NCBI RefSeq assembly: GCF_002632485.1
Contig: NZ_NIBU01000008.1
Location: forward strand, 59,201 to 123,200
From: Xenorhabdus innexi
Lineage (GTDB): Bacteria; Pseudomonadota; Gammaproteobacteria; Enterobacterales; Enterobacteriaceae
DNA length: 64,000 bases
Reading direction: 5' to 3'
The position numbers and the translations under genes are program-made. Positions 36,135-46,010 of this stretch are shown here, piece by piece. The notes beneath the pieces were generated by a model that did no database searches, was not told the DNA's origin, and saw only the letters and a program-made list of their open reading frames with translations. The stretch's first letter is position 1. Each line of letters opens with the position of its first letter.

Positions 36135-37873
36135 AGTTCAGCCCCTAACCCAATGTAAAACTGAATATCATGATTATTTTTGTCTCCTACAGGAGCGGCA
36201 AGATCGAATTTAATCGGCCCGACAGGGGAAGCCCAACGCACGCCAATACCTGCGCCGGTTTTGAAATTGCTTCTTTTGATATCATTGACTGCTTCGCCGG
36301 TATCCGCAAACACGGCTCCCCACCAATTACCATGAACATTGTATTGATATTCCAGAGAGCCAATAACCAGTTTTGATGCACCCGTTAATTTACCACTACT
36401 GTCTTTAGGTGAAACTTTCTGATACTTGTAACCACGAATACTGCGGTCGCCACCGGCGAAAAAACGCAAATCAGGTGGCACTCGCTCAAATTGATTGGTT
36501 TCTATCCAACCCAGATCACCCCGCACAACGAAACGATGTTTATCTCGCAACGTCCTGATCCAGACGTGATGAGCCTGCAACACCATAAAATCCACATCTG
36601 AACGCCAGGTTGTATCAGAGACATCAATTGAATAACGCTGACTGTCACCCCAATAAGGCATTGTGCCCCCGCGCTGACGAATCCGGCTGACATTTGCTCC
36701 CGGATAAAGCAACGCTGTTGTATCAGTCACATTGGCCTGAGTAAAGTGGCTGAGGCTCCAGCGCAGATTGACGCCATAACGCCATCCGGTAGAGAGATCC
36801 CAGTTGCGGGAGAGGTTTAAAGTTGCTGTATCAGAGGTGGTATCGTTGAGATCTTTGCGTTTATAACCGGTTTGCAATTCGTAATATTGTTCAAGCGGGT
36901 TAGCCTTAAGCGGCATTTTATAAGATGCATCAATCACTTGATCACGTTTCGAGACATTGATGCTGGTGCTTAAACTATGCCCTCGGGAATTCAGCCAGGG
37001 CTTTTTCCATTTTGCCTGAAGGCGGGGGCCAACATCGGTTGCATACCCTCCCCCTAACTCAACATAGTTGGCAGAGCGGGGAACTAATGAAGCATCCAAT
37101 GGTAATATCTTATTTTTACTCTCCCGGCCTGTTTTAAAATCAGGAACGACAACCGCTGAATTAAACCATCCGGTATCCGCCAGACGGCGGTTAAGTTCTG
37201 CCAGTTCCTCCGAAGAGTAGTAATCACCCTCTTTAAATGGCACCAGATTATTCAGATAATTTTCGCGGATTTGTGAGCCCTTAAATTTAACCGGGCCAAA
37301 ACGATAACGCTGACCACTATCGAAATCAAAATCCCAGTAAGATTCATGCCGTTCTTTAGAGACTTCCAGCTCACTTTTTTTCATTTCGGCATCAAAATAC
37401 CCTTTTCTGAGAGCAAGGTTATTCAGCGCACTCTTAAAACTTTCATATTCACCGTGGTTCAGGATCGTCCCATCCTTCGGCATATTCTTTTTGATCATAG
37501 CCGCATAGTCTGGATCTGTTCTGGCTCCGCCTTCCAAATCAACCTTAACACCAGCAACCCGAACCGGCTCTCCCAGAGTGACGTTTGCTGTTAAAACAGG
37601 GCGGGAAGGCGGCGTATTTTCCTGATAAGTGAACTCAATTGTGGGTTCATAATATCCCAGTGGCCTGAGACCTTTTCGTATGGCTTTCTCGACACGGGCA
37701 CGGAAACGTCCATCGGGAGAAACTTCATCAGTACTAATATTTGAGAGCTGCACTCTGGCATTTTTTTCCAGTTCGCCAGAAAGTCCTTCCACTTTCAATC
37801 GTAAATTTGCACTATAAGCCGATGGAGTTGCGATAGACACACAAAGCACAAATATGAAAGAGTATCGTGACAC
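36131..37873 (-). CDS. tamA: Translocation and assembly module outer-membrane component TamA
   Basis: Omp85-family barrel of 580 residues (E. coli 577). Signal peptide [22 protein letters not shown], then three POTRA domains to about residue 265, then a 16-strand barrel. The family motif RG[FY] is seen as IRGYKYQK and the chain ends FYIGLGAEL with a hydrophobic strand. First gene of tamA-tamB-ytfP; divergent from msrA. Confidence 0.97.
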   Translation of the reverse strand: MSRYSFIFVLCVSIATPSAYSANLRLKVEGLSGELEKNARVQLSNISTDEVSPDGRFRARVEKAIRKGLRPLGYYEPTIEFTYQENTPPSRPVLTANVTLGEPVRVAGVKVDLEGGARTDPDYAAMIKKNMPKDGTILNHGEYESFKSALNNLALRKGYFDAEMKKSELEVSKERHESYWDFDFDSGQRYRFGPVKFKGSQIRENYLNNLVPFKEGDYYSSEELAELNRRLADTGWFNSAVVVPDFKTGRESKNKILPLDASLVPRSANYVELGGGYATDVGPRLQAKWKKPWLNSRGHSLSTSINVSKRDQVIDASYKMPLKANPLEQYYELQTGYKRKDLNDTTSDTATLNLSRNWDLSTGWRYGVNLRWSLSHFTQANVTDTTALLYPGANVSRIRQRGGTMPYWGDSQRYSIDVSDTTWRSDVDFMVLQAHHVWIRTLRDKHRFVVRGDLGWIETNQFERVPPDLRFFAGGDRSIRGYKYQKVSPKDSSGKLTGASKLVIGSLEYQYNVHGNWWGAVFADTGEAVNDIKRSNFKTGAGIGVRWASPVGPIKFDLAAPVGDKNNHDIQFYIGLGAEL

Positions 37874-38008
37874 GCTAACTCCTGATATTTTTATTTAGGG
37901 GTAATATTCAGCAGCATAAAAATACTGCCATAAATTAATTTTGGTAAAGTTTTATAGATATACAAGCAACTCTATAACCATAAAATAAATGACAAACAGG
38001 AGAGAATC

Positions 38009-38656
38009 TTGCCAAATTCAACTAACGAAAGCCAACATGTTTCTGAACAGAGTGCATTAGCTGGTCGAGAATTGCCATTAACTGTATCACCCTATCATTA
38101 CGTTACACAGCATGCGATAGATAACATTCCTGAAAATATGGAGATAGCTTATGTCGGAATGGGCTGTTTCTGGGGAGCCGAACGCCTGTTCTGGCAGCAA
38201 GAAGGGGTTTATAGCACTTCTGCCGGTTACAGCGGTGGCATAACACCGAATCCGACCTATGAAGAAGTTTGCTCAGGGTTAACCGGGCATACTGAAATTG
38301 TCAGAATTGTGTTTGACCCGGCTAAAATTACCTATAGCCAATTATTAAAACTATTCTGGGAAAATCACGATCCTGCACAGGGTATGCGTCAGCATGGTGA
38401 TATTGGTACACAATATCGTTCAGCCCTTTATACCGTTTCTCCTGAACAATATGCTCAGGCAGTCGCCAGTCGCGAACAATATCAACTGGCGATGGATGAG
38501 AATAGTGATCAACGCGCGATCACCACAGAGATCAAAGCAGCCGGGCCATTCTATTTTGCGGAAGATTATCACCAGCAATACCTGATGAAAAATCCTGAAG
38601 GATACTGTGGACTGGGAGGAACAGGTATCTGCTTTCCGCCCACGTCCAGAAACTAG
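38009..38656 (+). CDS. msrA: Peptide methionine-S-sulfoxide reductase MsrA
   Basis: Repairs S-form methionine sulfoxide. Active-site [11 protein letters not shown] has the nucleophilic Cys at 53, and resolving cysteines occur in [14 protein letters not shown] near the C-terminus. The start is TTG at 38009 with AGGAGA 5 nt upstream; 215 residues against 212 in E. coli. Divergent from tamA. Confidence 0.96.
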   Translation: MPNSTNESQHVSEQSALAGRELPLTVSPYHYVTQHAIDNIPENMEIAYVGMGCFWGAERLFWQQEGVYSTSAGYSGGITPNPTYEEVCSGLTGHTEIVRIVFDPAKITYSQLLKLFWENHDPAQGMRQHGDIGTQYRSALYTVSPEQYAQAVASREQYQLAMDENSDQRAITTEIKAAGPFYFAEDYHQQYLMKNPEGYCGLGGTGICFPPTSRN

Positions 38657-38704
38657 CCAATTTAGTCAACCCAATGTTATAATTATCTGACTAAACTCAT
38701 TTAT

Positions 38705-38738
38705 CTTACGGCATACTACTATTGCCGTAAGTGTTTAT
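38705..38738 (+). terminator. Terminator after msrA
   Basis: CTTACGGCA pairs with TGCCGTAAG, followed by TGTTTATTT. Confidence 0.7.
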
Positions 38739-38818
38739 TTGTGTAATTTTTCACTTCTTTCTTCAGTGTTATTCAAATAAAAACTACCCTGCCACTGAAG
38801 ATAAAACACGGACACTCT

Positions 38819-40147
38819 ATGTTAAACAGTTTATTAATCATATTATTACTTTGTGCCATTAGCGCATTTTTTTCGTTATCTGAAATTTCTCTGGCCGCCT
38901 CAAGAAGAATCAAACTAAAGCTGATGGTTAATGAGGGAAATATTAATGCTGCCCGGGTTCTTAAGCTACAGGAAACACCGGGCAGATTTTTTACTGTCGT
39001 ACAAATTGGCCTGAATGCCGTTGCAATCCTTGCTGGTGTTGTTGGAGAATCGGCTTTTTCTCCTGCCATTAAGTCATTATTGGCTAACTTCATACCTCAC
39101 GAGTGGGCAGAACAACTTGGCTTCATCTGCTCTTTTATTATCGTAACCAGTTTTTTTATTCTGCTCGCTGATCTGGCACCTAAGCGTCTTGGAATGATTA
39201 AGCCTGAAGCCGTTGCTATCAGGATTGTTAATCCAATGCGTTTTTGTCTGGCAATATCACGTCCTTTAGTCTGGCTATTTAATGGGCTGGCTGACTATAT
39301 ATTCAAGATTTTCAAAATTCCGCTGGCACGCAATGAAGATATTACCTCTGATGATATTTATGCTGTAGTTGAAGCAGGCGCTGTTGCAGGTGTATTGCGT
39401 AAACAAGAGCATGAATTAATTGAAAATGTTTTCGAGCTGGAATCTCGCACAGTTCCATCAGCCATGACTTCTCGTGAGAGTGTGGTGTATTTTGATAAGA
39501 ATGAAGACGAAAACAGCATCAAAGAAAAGATCTCTACTCACCCACACTCAAAGTTCCTTGTTTGTGATGGCGATATCGACCACGTGATTGGTTATGTAGA
39601 TTCCAAAGATTTACTGAACCGCGTTCTGAGTGGGCAAAGCCTCAGCCTGAAAAATGGTGTTCAAATCCGCAATGCGTTGATGATCCCAGATACCCTTTCG
39701 CTATCTGACACACTGGAAAGCTTCAAAGTAGCCGGAGAAGATTTTGCCATCATTCTGAATGAATACGCACTGGTGATGGGAGTAATAACGCTGAATGACG
39801 TTATGACCACTTTAATGGGAGATTTAATTGGTCAGGGACAGGAAGAACAGATTGTTGTCCGTGATGAAAATTCCTGGTTGGTAGAAGGCGGCACGCCTAT
39901 AGAAGACGTGTTACGGGTTCTGGATATTGAAGATTTCCCGGATTCCAGCAATTATGAAACTATTGCCGGTTTTATGATGTTCCGTCTGAGGAAGATTCCA
40001 AAGCGTACCGATTATGTGAAGTTCAGCGGATATAAATTTGAAGTGGTAGATATTGATAATTACAAAATAGACCAATTACTGGTAACCAAAATTGGCGATA
40101 TCCCAGCTTCTTCCAGCACCCCCACAGAACAGGCAGTATCAGAATAA
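38819..40147 (+). CDS. ytfL: CNNM/CorC-type membrane protein YtfL (PaeA)
   Basis: 442-residue inner-membrane protein with an N-terminal CNNM (DUF21) domain of several spans (residues 1 to about 150), a CBS pair (about 200-330) and a C-terminal CorC_HlyC domain ending near residue 430. In E. coli/Salmonella this gene (paeA) protects against cadaverine and putrescine stress in stationary phase, probably as an exporter. Conserved position after msrA. Confidence 0.94.
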   Translation: MLNSLLIILLLCAISAFFSLSEISLAASRRIKLKLMVNEGNINAARVLKLQETPGRFFTVVQIGLNAVAILAGVVGESAFSPAIKSLLANFIPHEWAEQLGFICSFIIVTSFFILLADLAPKRLGMIKPEAVAIRIVNPMRFCLAISRPLVWLFNGLADYIFKIFKIPLARNEDITSDDIYAVVEAGAVAGVLRKQEHELIENVFELESRTVPSAMTSRESVVYFDKNEDENSIKEKISTHPHSKFLVCDGDIDHVIGYVDSKDLLNRVLSGQSLSLKNGVQIRNALMIPDTLSLSDTLESFKVAGEDFAIILNEYALVMGVITLNDVMTTLMGDLIGQGQEEQIVVRDENSWLVEGGTPIEDVLRVLDIEDFPDSSNYETIAGFMMFRLRKIPKRTDYVKFSGYKFEVVDIDNYKIDQLLVTKIGDIPASSSTPTEQAVSE

Positions 40148-40158
40148 TTCTCAATAAA

Positions 40159-40182
40159 AAACGGCCGAAAGGCCGTTTATTC
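40159..40182. terminator. Terminator between ytfL and ytfK
   Basis: AAACGGCC-GAAA-GGCCGTTT with A-run before and TTTATT after; a stable tetraloop hairpin between convergent genes. Confidence 0.75.
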
Positions 40183-40204
40183 AGTTCCCAAATTTTTTCT
40201 CAAA

Positions 40205-40411
40205 CTATCCCATTTCGGACTGTAGAAGCAACACATGCTGGTTAACTTCACTCATGACACTGAAATGGCGTTTATCTTTTATTTTGGGAGGCAGAATTTT
40301 CCCATAATTAAATTCAAAGGCACCCATATCTTTGATGTATAACCGCCCACGAAATAGGGTCTTTACGTAGAGAGCAATTTTTAGTGGATTATAGCGCTGA
40401 AAGATTTTCAT
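40205..40411 (-). CDS. ytfK: Small stress regulator YtfK
   Basis: 68 residues, the E. coli length, starting [20 protein letters not shown] and ending [10 protein letters not shown]. coli YtfK binds SpoT and raises (p)ppGpp on phosphate or fatty-acid starvation. The 324-bp gap to ytfJ holds both divergent promoters. I could not place a clear Pho box there. Confidence 0.93.
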   Translation of the reverse strand: MKIFQRYNPLKIALYVKTLFRGRLYIKDMGAFEFNYGKILPPKIKDKRHFSVMSEVNQHVLLLQSEMG

Positions 40412-40735
40412 CTCTTTGTTACTCCTCCATGCTTCTTACGATACTCTTTTTCTGTACTGTGCAATTAGTGAATCAAAAGGCACATCACTACTGTGTACGT
40501 TCTATAGACTCTGTATCTGGAAATTCGTTCCCAAGTAGTGAAGATTCAATCACTATTTTAGCTTAACATAATGAAAAAATAGAGCATTATGTTATCCTTG
40601 CTGCGGGTTATCGTGTATTTTATTTTAAATGTTATCAAATTGTTTTACTTTATGAGAGCAGACCAGTTAACAGGCGCTATGCTGTGTATGATACTCCCTG
40701 ATAACATATCACATCATGCTAAGTAAGGAATAAAT

Positions 40736-41293
40736 ATGCTAAGAAACATAGTGTTATCTTTAATATTGAGTTTAACTTCAATTACTGCATTCGCTCATAA
40801 CATCACTGTCGGGCAACCTGTGCCTGCTGTAATCATAGCAGACAAGGGTGAACTCCTTCTCAACAATGGTAAGTTTAGCTATCAGCAATGGAGCAGTGCT
40901 GAACTACCGGGAAAAGTCAGGACAATTCAACATATTGCAGGACGCAGCTCTGCCAAAGAAATGAATGATCCGCTCATTCAGGCTTTAAAAGCAGCCGACC
41001 TTCCGAAAGATAAGTATCAGACAACCAGTATTGTGAACACCGATGATGCTATCTTCGGTACCAGTGCTTTTGTCCGTAGCAGCCTCGAAGACAGTAAAAA
41101 AGAGTTCCCTTGGTCACAATTTATTGTCGATAGTGATGGTGTTGCCCAAAAAGCATGGGGACTGGAGCCTAAAAGTTCAGCGATTATTGTGCTGGATAAA
41201 AACGGTATCGTGCAGTTTGTTAAAGATGGCAAATTGAACAATGAAGATATCCAGCATATCCTTGCCTTGATCAAAGAAGAAGTGAAAAGTTAA
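40736..41293 (+). CDS. ytfJ: Periplasmic thioredoxin-fold protein YtfJ
   Basis: 185 residues with a signal peptide (MLRNIVLSLILSLTSITAFA, cleavage near residue 20). The mature part starts HNITVGQPVPAV and belongs to the YtfJ family with a thioredoxin-like fold lacking the CxxC pair. Exact function unknown. Gene order ytfK-ytfJ-cysQ approximates E. coli. Confidence 0.92.
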   Translation: MLRNIVLSLILSLTSITAFAHNITVGQPVPAVIIADKGELLLNNGKFSYQQWSSAELPGKVRTIQHIAGRSSAKEMNDPLIQALKAADLPKDKYQTTSIVNTDDAIFGTSAFVRSSLEDSKKEFPWSQFIVDSDGVAQKAWGLEPKSSAIIVLDKNGIVQFVKDGKLNNEDIQHILALIKEEVKS

Positions 41294-41328
41294 TCGACCA
41301 TCTTAAAAAATACTTATTATGCTGGCTG

Positions 41329-41360
41329 GTGATAATGGTTTCGTCAGGAACCATTATCAC
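41329..41360. terminator. Hairpin between ytfJ and cysQ
   Basis: GTGATAATGGTT pairs with AACCATTATCAC (12 bp, 8-nt loop), between convergent genes. Confidence 0.65.
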
Positions 41361-41369
41361 TTTACCCCA

Positions 41370-42110
41370 TTAAAAAATCGTCACCCTAAACCCTGGGTTT
41401 AAAAACGATTCACGCGGCGTATAGTCCAGTGTTTTACCTGCCCAATCGGTGACATGCCCACCAGCGGCAATTACAACGGCATGGCCTGCGGCGGTATCCC
41501 AGATATTCGTTGGCCCGAAGCGAGGATAAAGTTGAGCTTTTCCTTCAGCCACCATGCAAAATTTAAGTGAAGACCCGACTGACAGCGTGTTATGAGTGCC
41601 TAACTGAGTCAGGTAATCCCTCAGCTCATCATCCATATGAGAACGGCTGACCACAACCGTTGGTGGCGTTGCAGAAACAACTTTGATAGGCAATCTCTGC
41701 CCGCTGGTTTCCTTCCATGCGTGCCGCTCATGCCCTGAATAAAGAACATCAGATACAGGGACATACACGACTCCCATAACAGGAGCACCATCCTCAATCA
41801 GTGCGATATTGACCGTAAATTCGCCATTTCGGTTAATGAATTCTTTCGTCCCGTCCAGTGGATCAACCAGCCAGTAACGCCGCCAGTTTTTTCTCTCATC
41901 CCATGTTGGAGGCTCTTCTTCTGATAACAGCGGAATATCAGGCGAAATACGTGCAAGCCCTGCTTTGATGACCTTATGGGCGGCAACATCCGCAGCAGTA
42001 ACGGGTGAATCATCCGTTTTATGTTTTATTTGCAACGGTTGCTCATCATGATAAATAGACAGGATAGCTTCACCTGCCTGCCGTGCAAGTTGGCAGATCT
42101 GTTGTAACAT
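41370..42110 (-). CDS. cysQ: 3'(2'),5'-bisphosphate nucleotidase CysQ
   Basis: Hydrolyses PAP (adenosine 3',5'-bisphosphate) to AMP, protecting sulfate assimilation. Inositol-monophosphatase-fold signatures: [19 protein letters not shown] and [12 protein letters not shown]. The start at 42110 has AGAGG 5 nt upstream; an in-frame GTG at 42116 would add two residues. 246 residues, as E. coli. Confidence 0.96.
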   Translation of the reverse strand: MLQQICQLARQAGEAILSIYHDEQPLQIKHKTDDSPVTAADVAAHKVIKAGLARISPDIPLLSEEEPPTWDERKNWRRYWLVDPLDGTKEFINRNGEFTVNIALIEDGAPVMGVVYVPVSDVLYSGHERHAWKETSGQRLPIKVVSATPPTVVVSRSHMDDELRDYLTQLGTHNTLSVGSSLKFCMVAEGKAQLYPRFGPTNIWDTAAGHAVVIAAGGHVTDWAGKTLDYTPRESFLNPGFRVTIF

Positions 42111-42134
42111 ATACACCTCTGCATTTTCTAAAAT

Positions 42135-42162
42135 AAAATAGCCGGTTATCCGGCTATTTTAT
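42135..42162. terminator. Terminator between fklB and cysQ
   Basis: AAAATAGCCGG pairs with CCGGCTATTTT across 4 nt and is followed by ATTTT on the minus strand, 10 nt beyond the fklB stop. Confidence 0.8.
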
Positions 42163-42171
42163 TCATGAGAA

Positions 42172-42792
42172 TTACAGGATCTCAAGCAGTTCTACTTCAA
42201 AGATCAGAGTGCTGTAAGGAGGAATGGAAGCACCGGCACCACGCTCGCCATAAGCCAGATTGTGCGGAATATAGAGTTCCCATTTGGAACCGACTGGCAT
42301 CAGGGTCAGCGCTTCAATCCAGCCCGGGATCACGCCGCTGACAGGAAATTCTGCTGGTGTTCCACGCTGTACAGAGCTGTCAAATACTGTGCCATCGATC
42401 AGGCGGCCAGTGTAATGAACGCGAACACGGTCGCTGCGAGCCGGAATTGCACCATCACCCTGAGTCAGAACGGAGAACTGCAAACCAGATTCAGTGCTGC
42501 TCACACCTTCACGCTGTACATTTTCTGCCAGAAACTTTTTGCCTTCTTCTGCCATCGTTTGCTGACGTTCACGACGAACACCGTCAGCACGCTCATGTAC
42601 TTCACGCAGAGCACGATGCAGTTCTTCCACAGGAAGCGCCGGAGTACGACTTTCCAGTGCATCACACAGACCTGCCAGCAACGCTTCTGGCTCCAGCCCC
42701 TGCAAACCGGATTCCTGCAATTGTTGTCCAACCTGCAAACCAATACCGTAGCTTGCACGTGCCTCAATAGATTCAAAAGAAGGTTTTGTCAT
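42172..42792 (-). CDS. fklB: FKBP-type peptidyl-prolyl isomerase FklB
   Basis: FKBP22-type cytoplasmic dimer: N-terminal helical dimerisation region (about 1-110) and C-terminal FKBP domain ([36 protein letters not shown]). The start at 42792 ([20 protein letters not shown]) matches E. coli and has AAGG 7 nt upstream; an 11-residue extension is rejected. 206 residues, as E. coli. Confidence 0.96.
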   Translation of the reverse strand: MTKPSFESIEARASYGIGLQVGQQLQESGLQGLEPEALLAGLCDALESRTPALPVEELHRALREVHERADGVRRERQQTMAEEGKKFLAENVQREGVSSTESGLQFSVLTQGDGAIPARSDRVRVHYTGRLIDGTVFDSSVQRGTPAEFPVSGVIPGWIEALTLMPVGSKWELYIPHNLAYGERGAGASIPPYSTLIFEVELLEIL

Positions 42793-42876
42793 GAAATTGC
42801 CTTTATTAGATATATGAAGGTTCAAGCATAACAGCCCTGTCTGGATGGGTAAACGCGTGAGGGGATTTAAAAGAAG

Positions 42877-42922
42877 GTTTTACTTTTGTAAAACATAGAT
42901 AGATTATTATACTTTTGTATAA
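42877..42922 (+). promoter_or_regulatory. Twin palindromes upstream of the toxin-antitoxin pair
   Basis: GTTTTACTTTTGTAAAAC at 42877 and TTATACTTTTGTATAA at 42907 share the form TAC-TTTT-GTA with arms of 6-7 bp and centres 29 bp apart. They lie 24-70 bp before the antitoxin start, the place expected for autorepression by the antitoxin or complex. Confidence 0.6.
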
Positions 42923-42945
42923 CTTAAATAAAAGGAGGGAAAAAT

Positions 42946-43203
42946 ATGACCGCAGTTGTCATTCGCCAATCTGGCGGAGCTAATATTGTTAGTATCCCAA
43001 AAGCCATTGTGAAGACCTTGAATTTACATACCGGTTCAAAGTTAGAGCTATCTATTCAGGATAACAAAATTGTGCTTACTCCTATTGAAGAAGAGCTGAC
43101 ACTTGAGTCACTGTTAATCGGAAGCCCTAAAGAATATTTTACGTTAACAGATGAAGATAAAGAATGGCTCAATGCTAAACCTGTGGGTAAGGAAGTGCTT
43201 TGA
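42946..43203 (+). CDS. MazE/ChpS-type antitoxin
   Basis: 85-residue protein with an N-terminal AbrB/MazE swapped-hairpin domain (VVIRQSGGANIVSIPKAIVKTLNL, GSKLELSIQDNKIVLTPI) and an acidic C-terminal tail expected to wrap the toxin. It has a strong site, AAAGGAGGG, 6-9 nt upstream. The stop codon overlaps the toxin ATG by one base (TGATG). Not at the E. coli chpSB location (ytfP-ppa). Confidence 0.9.
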   Translation: MTAVVIRQSGGANIVSIPKAIVKTLNLHTGSKLELSIQDNKIVLTPIEEELTLESLLIGSPKEYFTLTDEDKEWLNAKPVGKEVL

Positions 43204-43532
43204 TGTACATACCCGATAAAGGAGATATTGTCTCACTAGATTTTGATCCGAGCGAAGGAAAAAAAATTATGAAACGCCGCCCGGCATTCGTAATTTCTCG
43301 CAAGATGTTTAATGAACATACTGGATTTGCTGTTGTAGTCCCAATCACCAGCACAGTGAGAGGCATGAAACTGGAAGTCGTTTTGCCCGCAGAGTTATCT
43401 ACTAAGGGTTCAATTCTTATTCATCAGGTAAAATCTTTAGATTTTTTAGGGCATCAGATCAAATTTATTGAAAAAGCACCTCAAGATATCACTAATAAAG
43501 TGACCGAATTGGTTAAAGTTATTGTTTCATAA
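43203..43532 (+). CDS. MazF/PemK-type endoribonuclease toxin
   Basis: 109-residue CcdB/PemK-fold protein like ChpB and MazF. It has GDIVSLDFDPSEGKKIMKRRPAFVIS (the loop with the conserved basic and polar residues), VVVPITSTVRGMKLEVVLP and LIHQVKSLDFLGH with the RNA-binding positions. The start is ATG 43203, overlapping the antitoxin stop. Expected to cut mRNA unless held by its partner; specificity unknown. Intact by length. Confidence 0.9.
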   Translation: MYIPDKGDIVSLDFDPSEGKKIMKRRPAFVISRKMFNEHTGFAVVVPITSTVRGMKLEVVLPAELSTKGSILIHQVKSLDFLGHQIKFIEKAPQDITNKVTELVKVIVS

Positions 43533-43570
43533 CAACTGTTTTAGAATAATAACTTTTTGATTTAAGAAAC

Positions 43571-43600
43571 AAAAAACGCTGGCATTGCCAGCGCTTTTTG
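43571..43600 (-). terminator. Terminator after rplI
   Basis: CGCTGGCA pairs with TGCCAGCG and is followed by TTTTTTG on the minus strand; an A/T-flanked stem also usable by the toxin gene. Confidence 0.85.
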
Positions 43601-43630
43601 TTCGCATGTTCGCGTAGCTAATTAGAGAAA

Positions 43631-44083
43631 TTAAGCTTCTGGAACAATGCTAACGTTCAATTGTGCGAATACATCGCTGTGTACTTGGAAGTGAACTTCG
43701 TGCTCACCAACAGTACGCAGAACGCCGTTAGGCAGGCGAACTTCGCTCTTAGATACAGCAACACCAGCAGCAGTAACTGCATCAGCGATGTCACGAGTAC
43801 CGATAGAACCGAACAGTTTACCTTCGTCACCCGCTTTAGAAGCGACAGTCACAGTGCCCAGTGCTTTGATTTGCTCTGCACGAGCTTGTGCTGCAGTCAG
43901 AACGTCAGCCAGTTTAGCTTCCAGTTCAGCACGGCGAGCTTCGAAAAATTCGATGTTTTTCTTAGTCGCAGGAACAGCTTTGCCCTGTGGAACTAAGAAG
44001 TTACGGGCATAACCCGCTTTAACGTTAACTTGGTCACCCAGGCTACCCAGGTTCGCTACTTTATCAAGCAGAATAACTTGCAT
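43631..44083 (-). CDS. rplI: 50S ribosomal protein L9
   Basis: 150-residue two-domain L9: N-terminal [32 protein letters not shown] followed by a long helix and C-terminal domain ([16 protein letters not shown]). Last gene of rpsF-priB-rpsR-rplI. Confidence 0.98.
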   Translation of the reverse strand: MQVILLDKVANLGSLGDQVNVKAGYARNFLVPQGKAVPATKKNIEFFEARRAELEAKLADVLTAAQARAEQIKALGTVTVASKAGDEGKLFGSIGTRDIADAVTAAGVAVSKSEVRLPNGVLRTVGEHEVHFQVHSDVFAQLNVSIVPEA

Positions 44084-44121
44084 TACCTTATCCTCTCAAA
44101 GTCGTGAATGGACTGTGCCTA

Positions 44122-44671
<550 letters not shown>

Positions 44672-44676
44672 GGTGA

Positions 44677-45075
44677 TTACTCTTCAGAATCCCCAGCTTC
44701 ATCAACATCATCAACCAGGCCTTCTTCCAGGACCAGGTCACGGCTGCGACGTTCGTCTTTAGCCTTAACCATTGGTGATGGTTCAGTTACTGCGTGCTTA
44801 GTACGCATAACCATGCTGCGGATAACGGCATCGTTGAAGCGGAAGTTAGTTTCCAGCTCATCAATCGCTTCTTGTGGAGCTTCAACGTTCAACAGAACGT
44901 AGTGAGCTTTGTGCAGTTTGTTGATTGGATAAGCCAGTTGACGGCGGCCCCAGTCTTCCAGACGGTGAATCTGACCTTGCGCGTTAGTGATAGTTGCACT
45001 GTAACGCTCGATCATGCCCGGAACCTGTTCGCTCTGGTCAGGATGGACCATAAAAACGATTTCGTAATGACGCAT
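44677..45075 (-). CDS. rpsF: 30S ribosomal protein S6
   Basis: S6 ([21 protein letters not shown]) with an acidic tail (ends EAGDSEE), a substrate for RimK glutamylation in E. coli. The start at 45075 is preferred over an ATG two codons upstream because AGGAG lies 8 nt before it. 132 residues. First gene of the operon. Confidence 0.97.
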   Translation of the reverse strand: MRHYEIVFMVHPDQSEQVPGMIERYSATITNAQGQIHRLEDWGRRQLAYPINKLHKAHYVLLNVEAPQEAIDELETNFRFNDAVIRSMVMRTKHAVTEPSPMVKAKDERRSRDLVLEEGLVDDVDEAGDSEE

Positions 45076-45143
45076 TATCATTGCTCCTTACGGATTATTC
45101 AGCCTCCTGTCAGGGTCAGCCGTGGCCCATGGAGGCAAGGAAC
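45076..45143 (-). promoter_or_regulatory. S6:S18 leader RNA motif upstream of rpsF
   Basis: On the minus strand GCCTCC pairs with GGAGGC around an inner ACGGCTGACCCTGA segment, followed by AATCCGTAAGGAG containing the ribosome-binding site. This matches my memory of the E. coli rpsF leader bound by the S6-S18 complex for feedback control. Recognition, not a covariance search. Confidence 0.6.
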
Positions 45144-45207
45144 GTGTTAAGTACGGCTGAAAAATCGACGCGTCACTATACCCGTACAGTAACAAAAACT
45201 CAAGAAA

Positions 45208-45945
45208 CTATTGAACGCTTCTCTGACGCATGATTTCAAACAGGCAAACCCCGGTCGCAACTGAGACATTCAGGGAAGAAACCGAACCTGCCATTGGAAT
45301 ACTAATCAGCTCATCACAATGGTCACGGGTCAGGCGGCGCATGCCTTCACCCTCTGCACCCATCACCAGAGCCATCGGGCCGGTCAGCTTACTTTGGTAC
45401 AGCGAATGGGTGGCCTCTCCCGCAGTGCCTACAATCCAGACATTGTGTTCCTGTAATAAACGTAAAGTGCGGGCAAGGTTAGTCACTCGGATCAGAGGCA
45501 CACTTTCTGCGGCACCACAGGCGACTTTTTTCGCCGTTGCATTCAACTGTGCTGAGCGATCTCGGGGAACGATAACGGCATCAACCCCTGCTGCATCCGC
45601 AGTACGCAGACAAGCGCCCAGATTATGGGGGTCAGTTACACCATCCAGCACCAGCAGGAAAGGACGTTCACACTGAGCCAGCAAATCCGGCAGGTCGTTC
45701 TCCTGATATTGGCGTCCGGGCTTAACCTTAGCGATGATCCCCTGATGTACCGCATTTTCTGTCTGTGCATCCAGCCATTGGCGGTTAGCCAGCTGAACAG
45801 AAATCCCGGTACTTTCCAGTTCCTGCAACAGCGGGGTCAAACGGCGATCCTCACGCCCTTTTAAAACATAAACTTCCATGAAGCGCTGTGGATCACGCTC
45901 CAATAAGGCTTTAACGGCATGAATACCGTAGATTATTTCACTCAT
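45208..45945 (-). CDS. rlmB: 23S rRNA (guanosine-2'-O)-methyltransferase RlmB
   Basis: SpoU-family SPOUT enzyme that methylates G2251. An N-terminal L30e-like substrate domain is followed by the knotted domain with motifs [35 protein letters not shown] and [14 protein letters not shown]. 245 residues against 243. It follows rnr in the conserved purA-nsrR-rnr-rlmB order. Confidence 0.97.
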   Translation of the reverse strand: MSEIIYGIHAVKALLERDPQRFMEVYVLKGREDRRLTPLLQELESTGISVQLANRQWLDAQTENAVHQGIIAKVKPGRQYQENDLPDLLAQCERPFLLVLDGVTDPHNLGACLRTADAAGVDAVIVPRDRSAQLNATAKKVACGAAESVPLIRVTNLARTLRLLQEHNVWIVGTAGEATHSLYQSKLTGPMALVMGAEGEGMRRLTRDHCDELISIPMAGSVSSLNVSVATGVCLFEIMRQRSVQ

Positions 45946-45970
45946 GACTGGATGATACCTAAAAAATGGA

Positions 45971-45990
45971 GGGCGGCGAAAACCGCCCGA
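45971..45990 (-). terminator. Hairpin between rnr and rlmB
   Basis: GGGCGG pairs with CCGCCC around a 6-nt loop, then TCCATTTTTT on the minus strand. Possible weak terminator or processing stem. Confidence 0.4.
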
Positions 45991-46010
45991 TTGTCTATAT
46001 GTTCCGCTAG

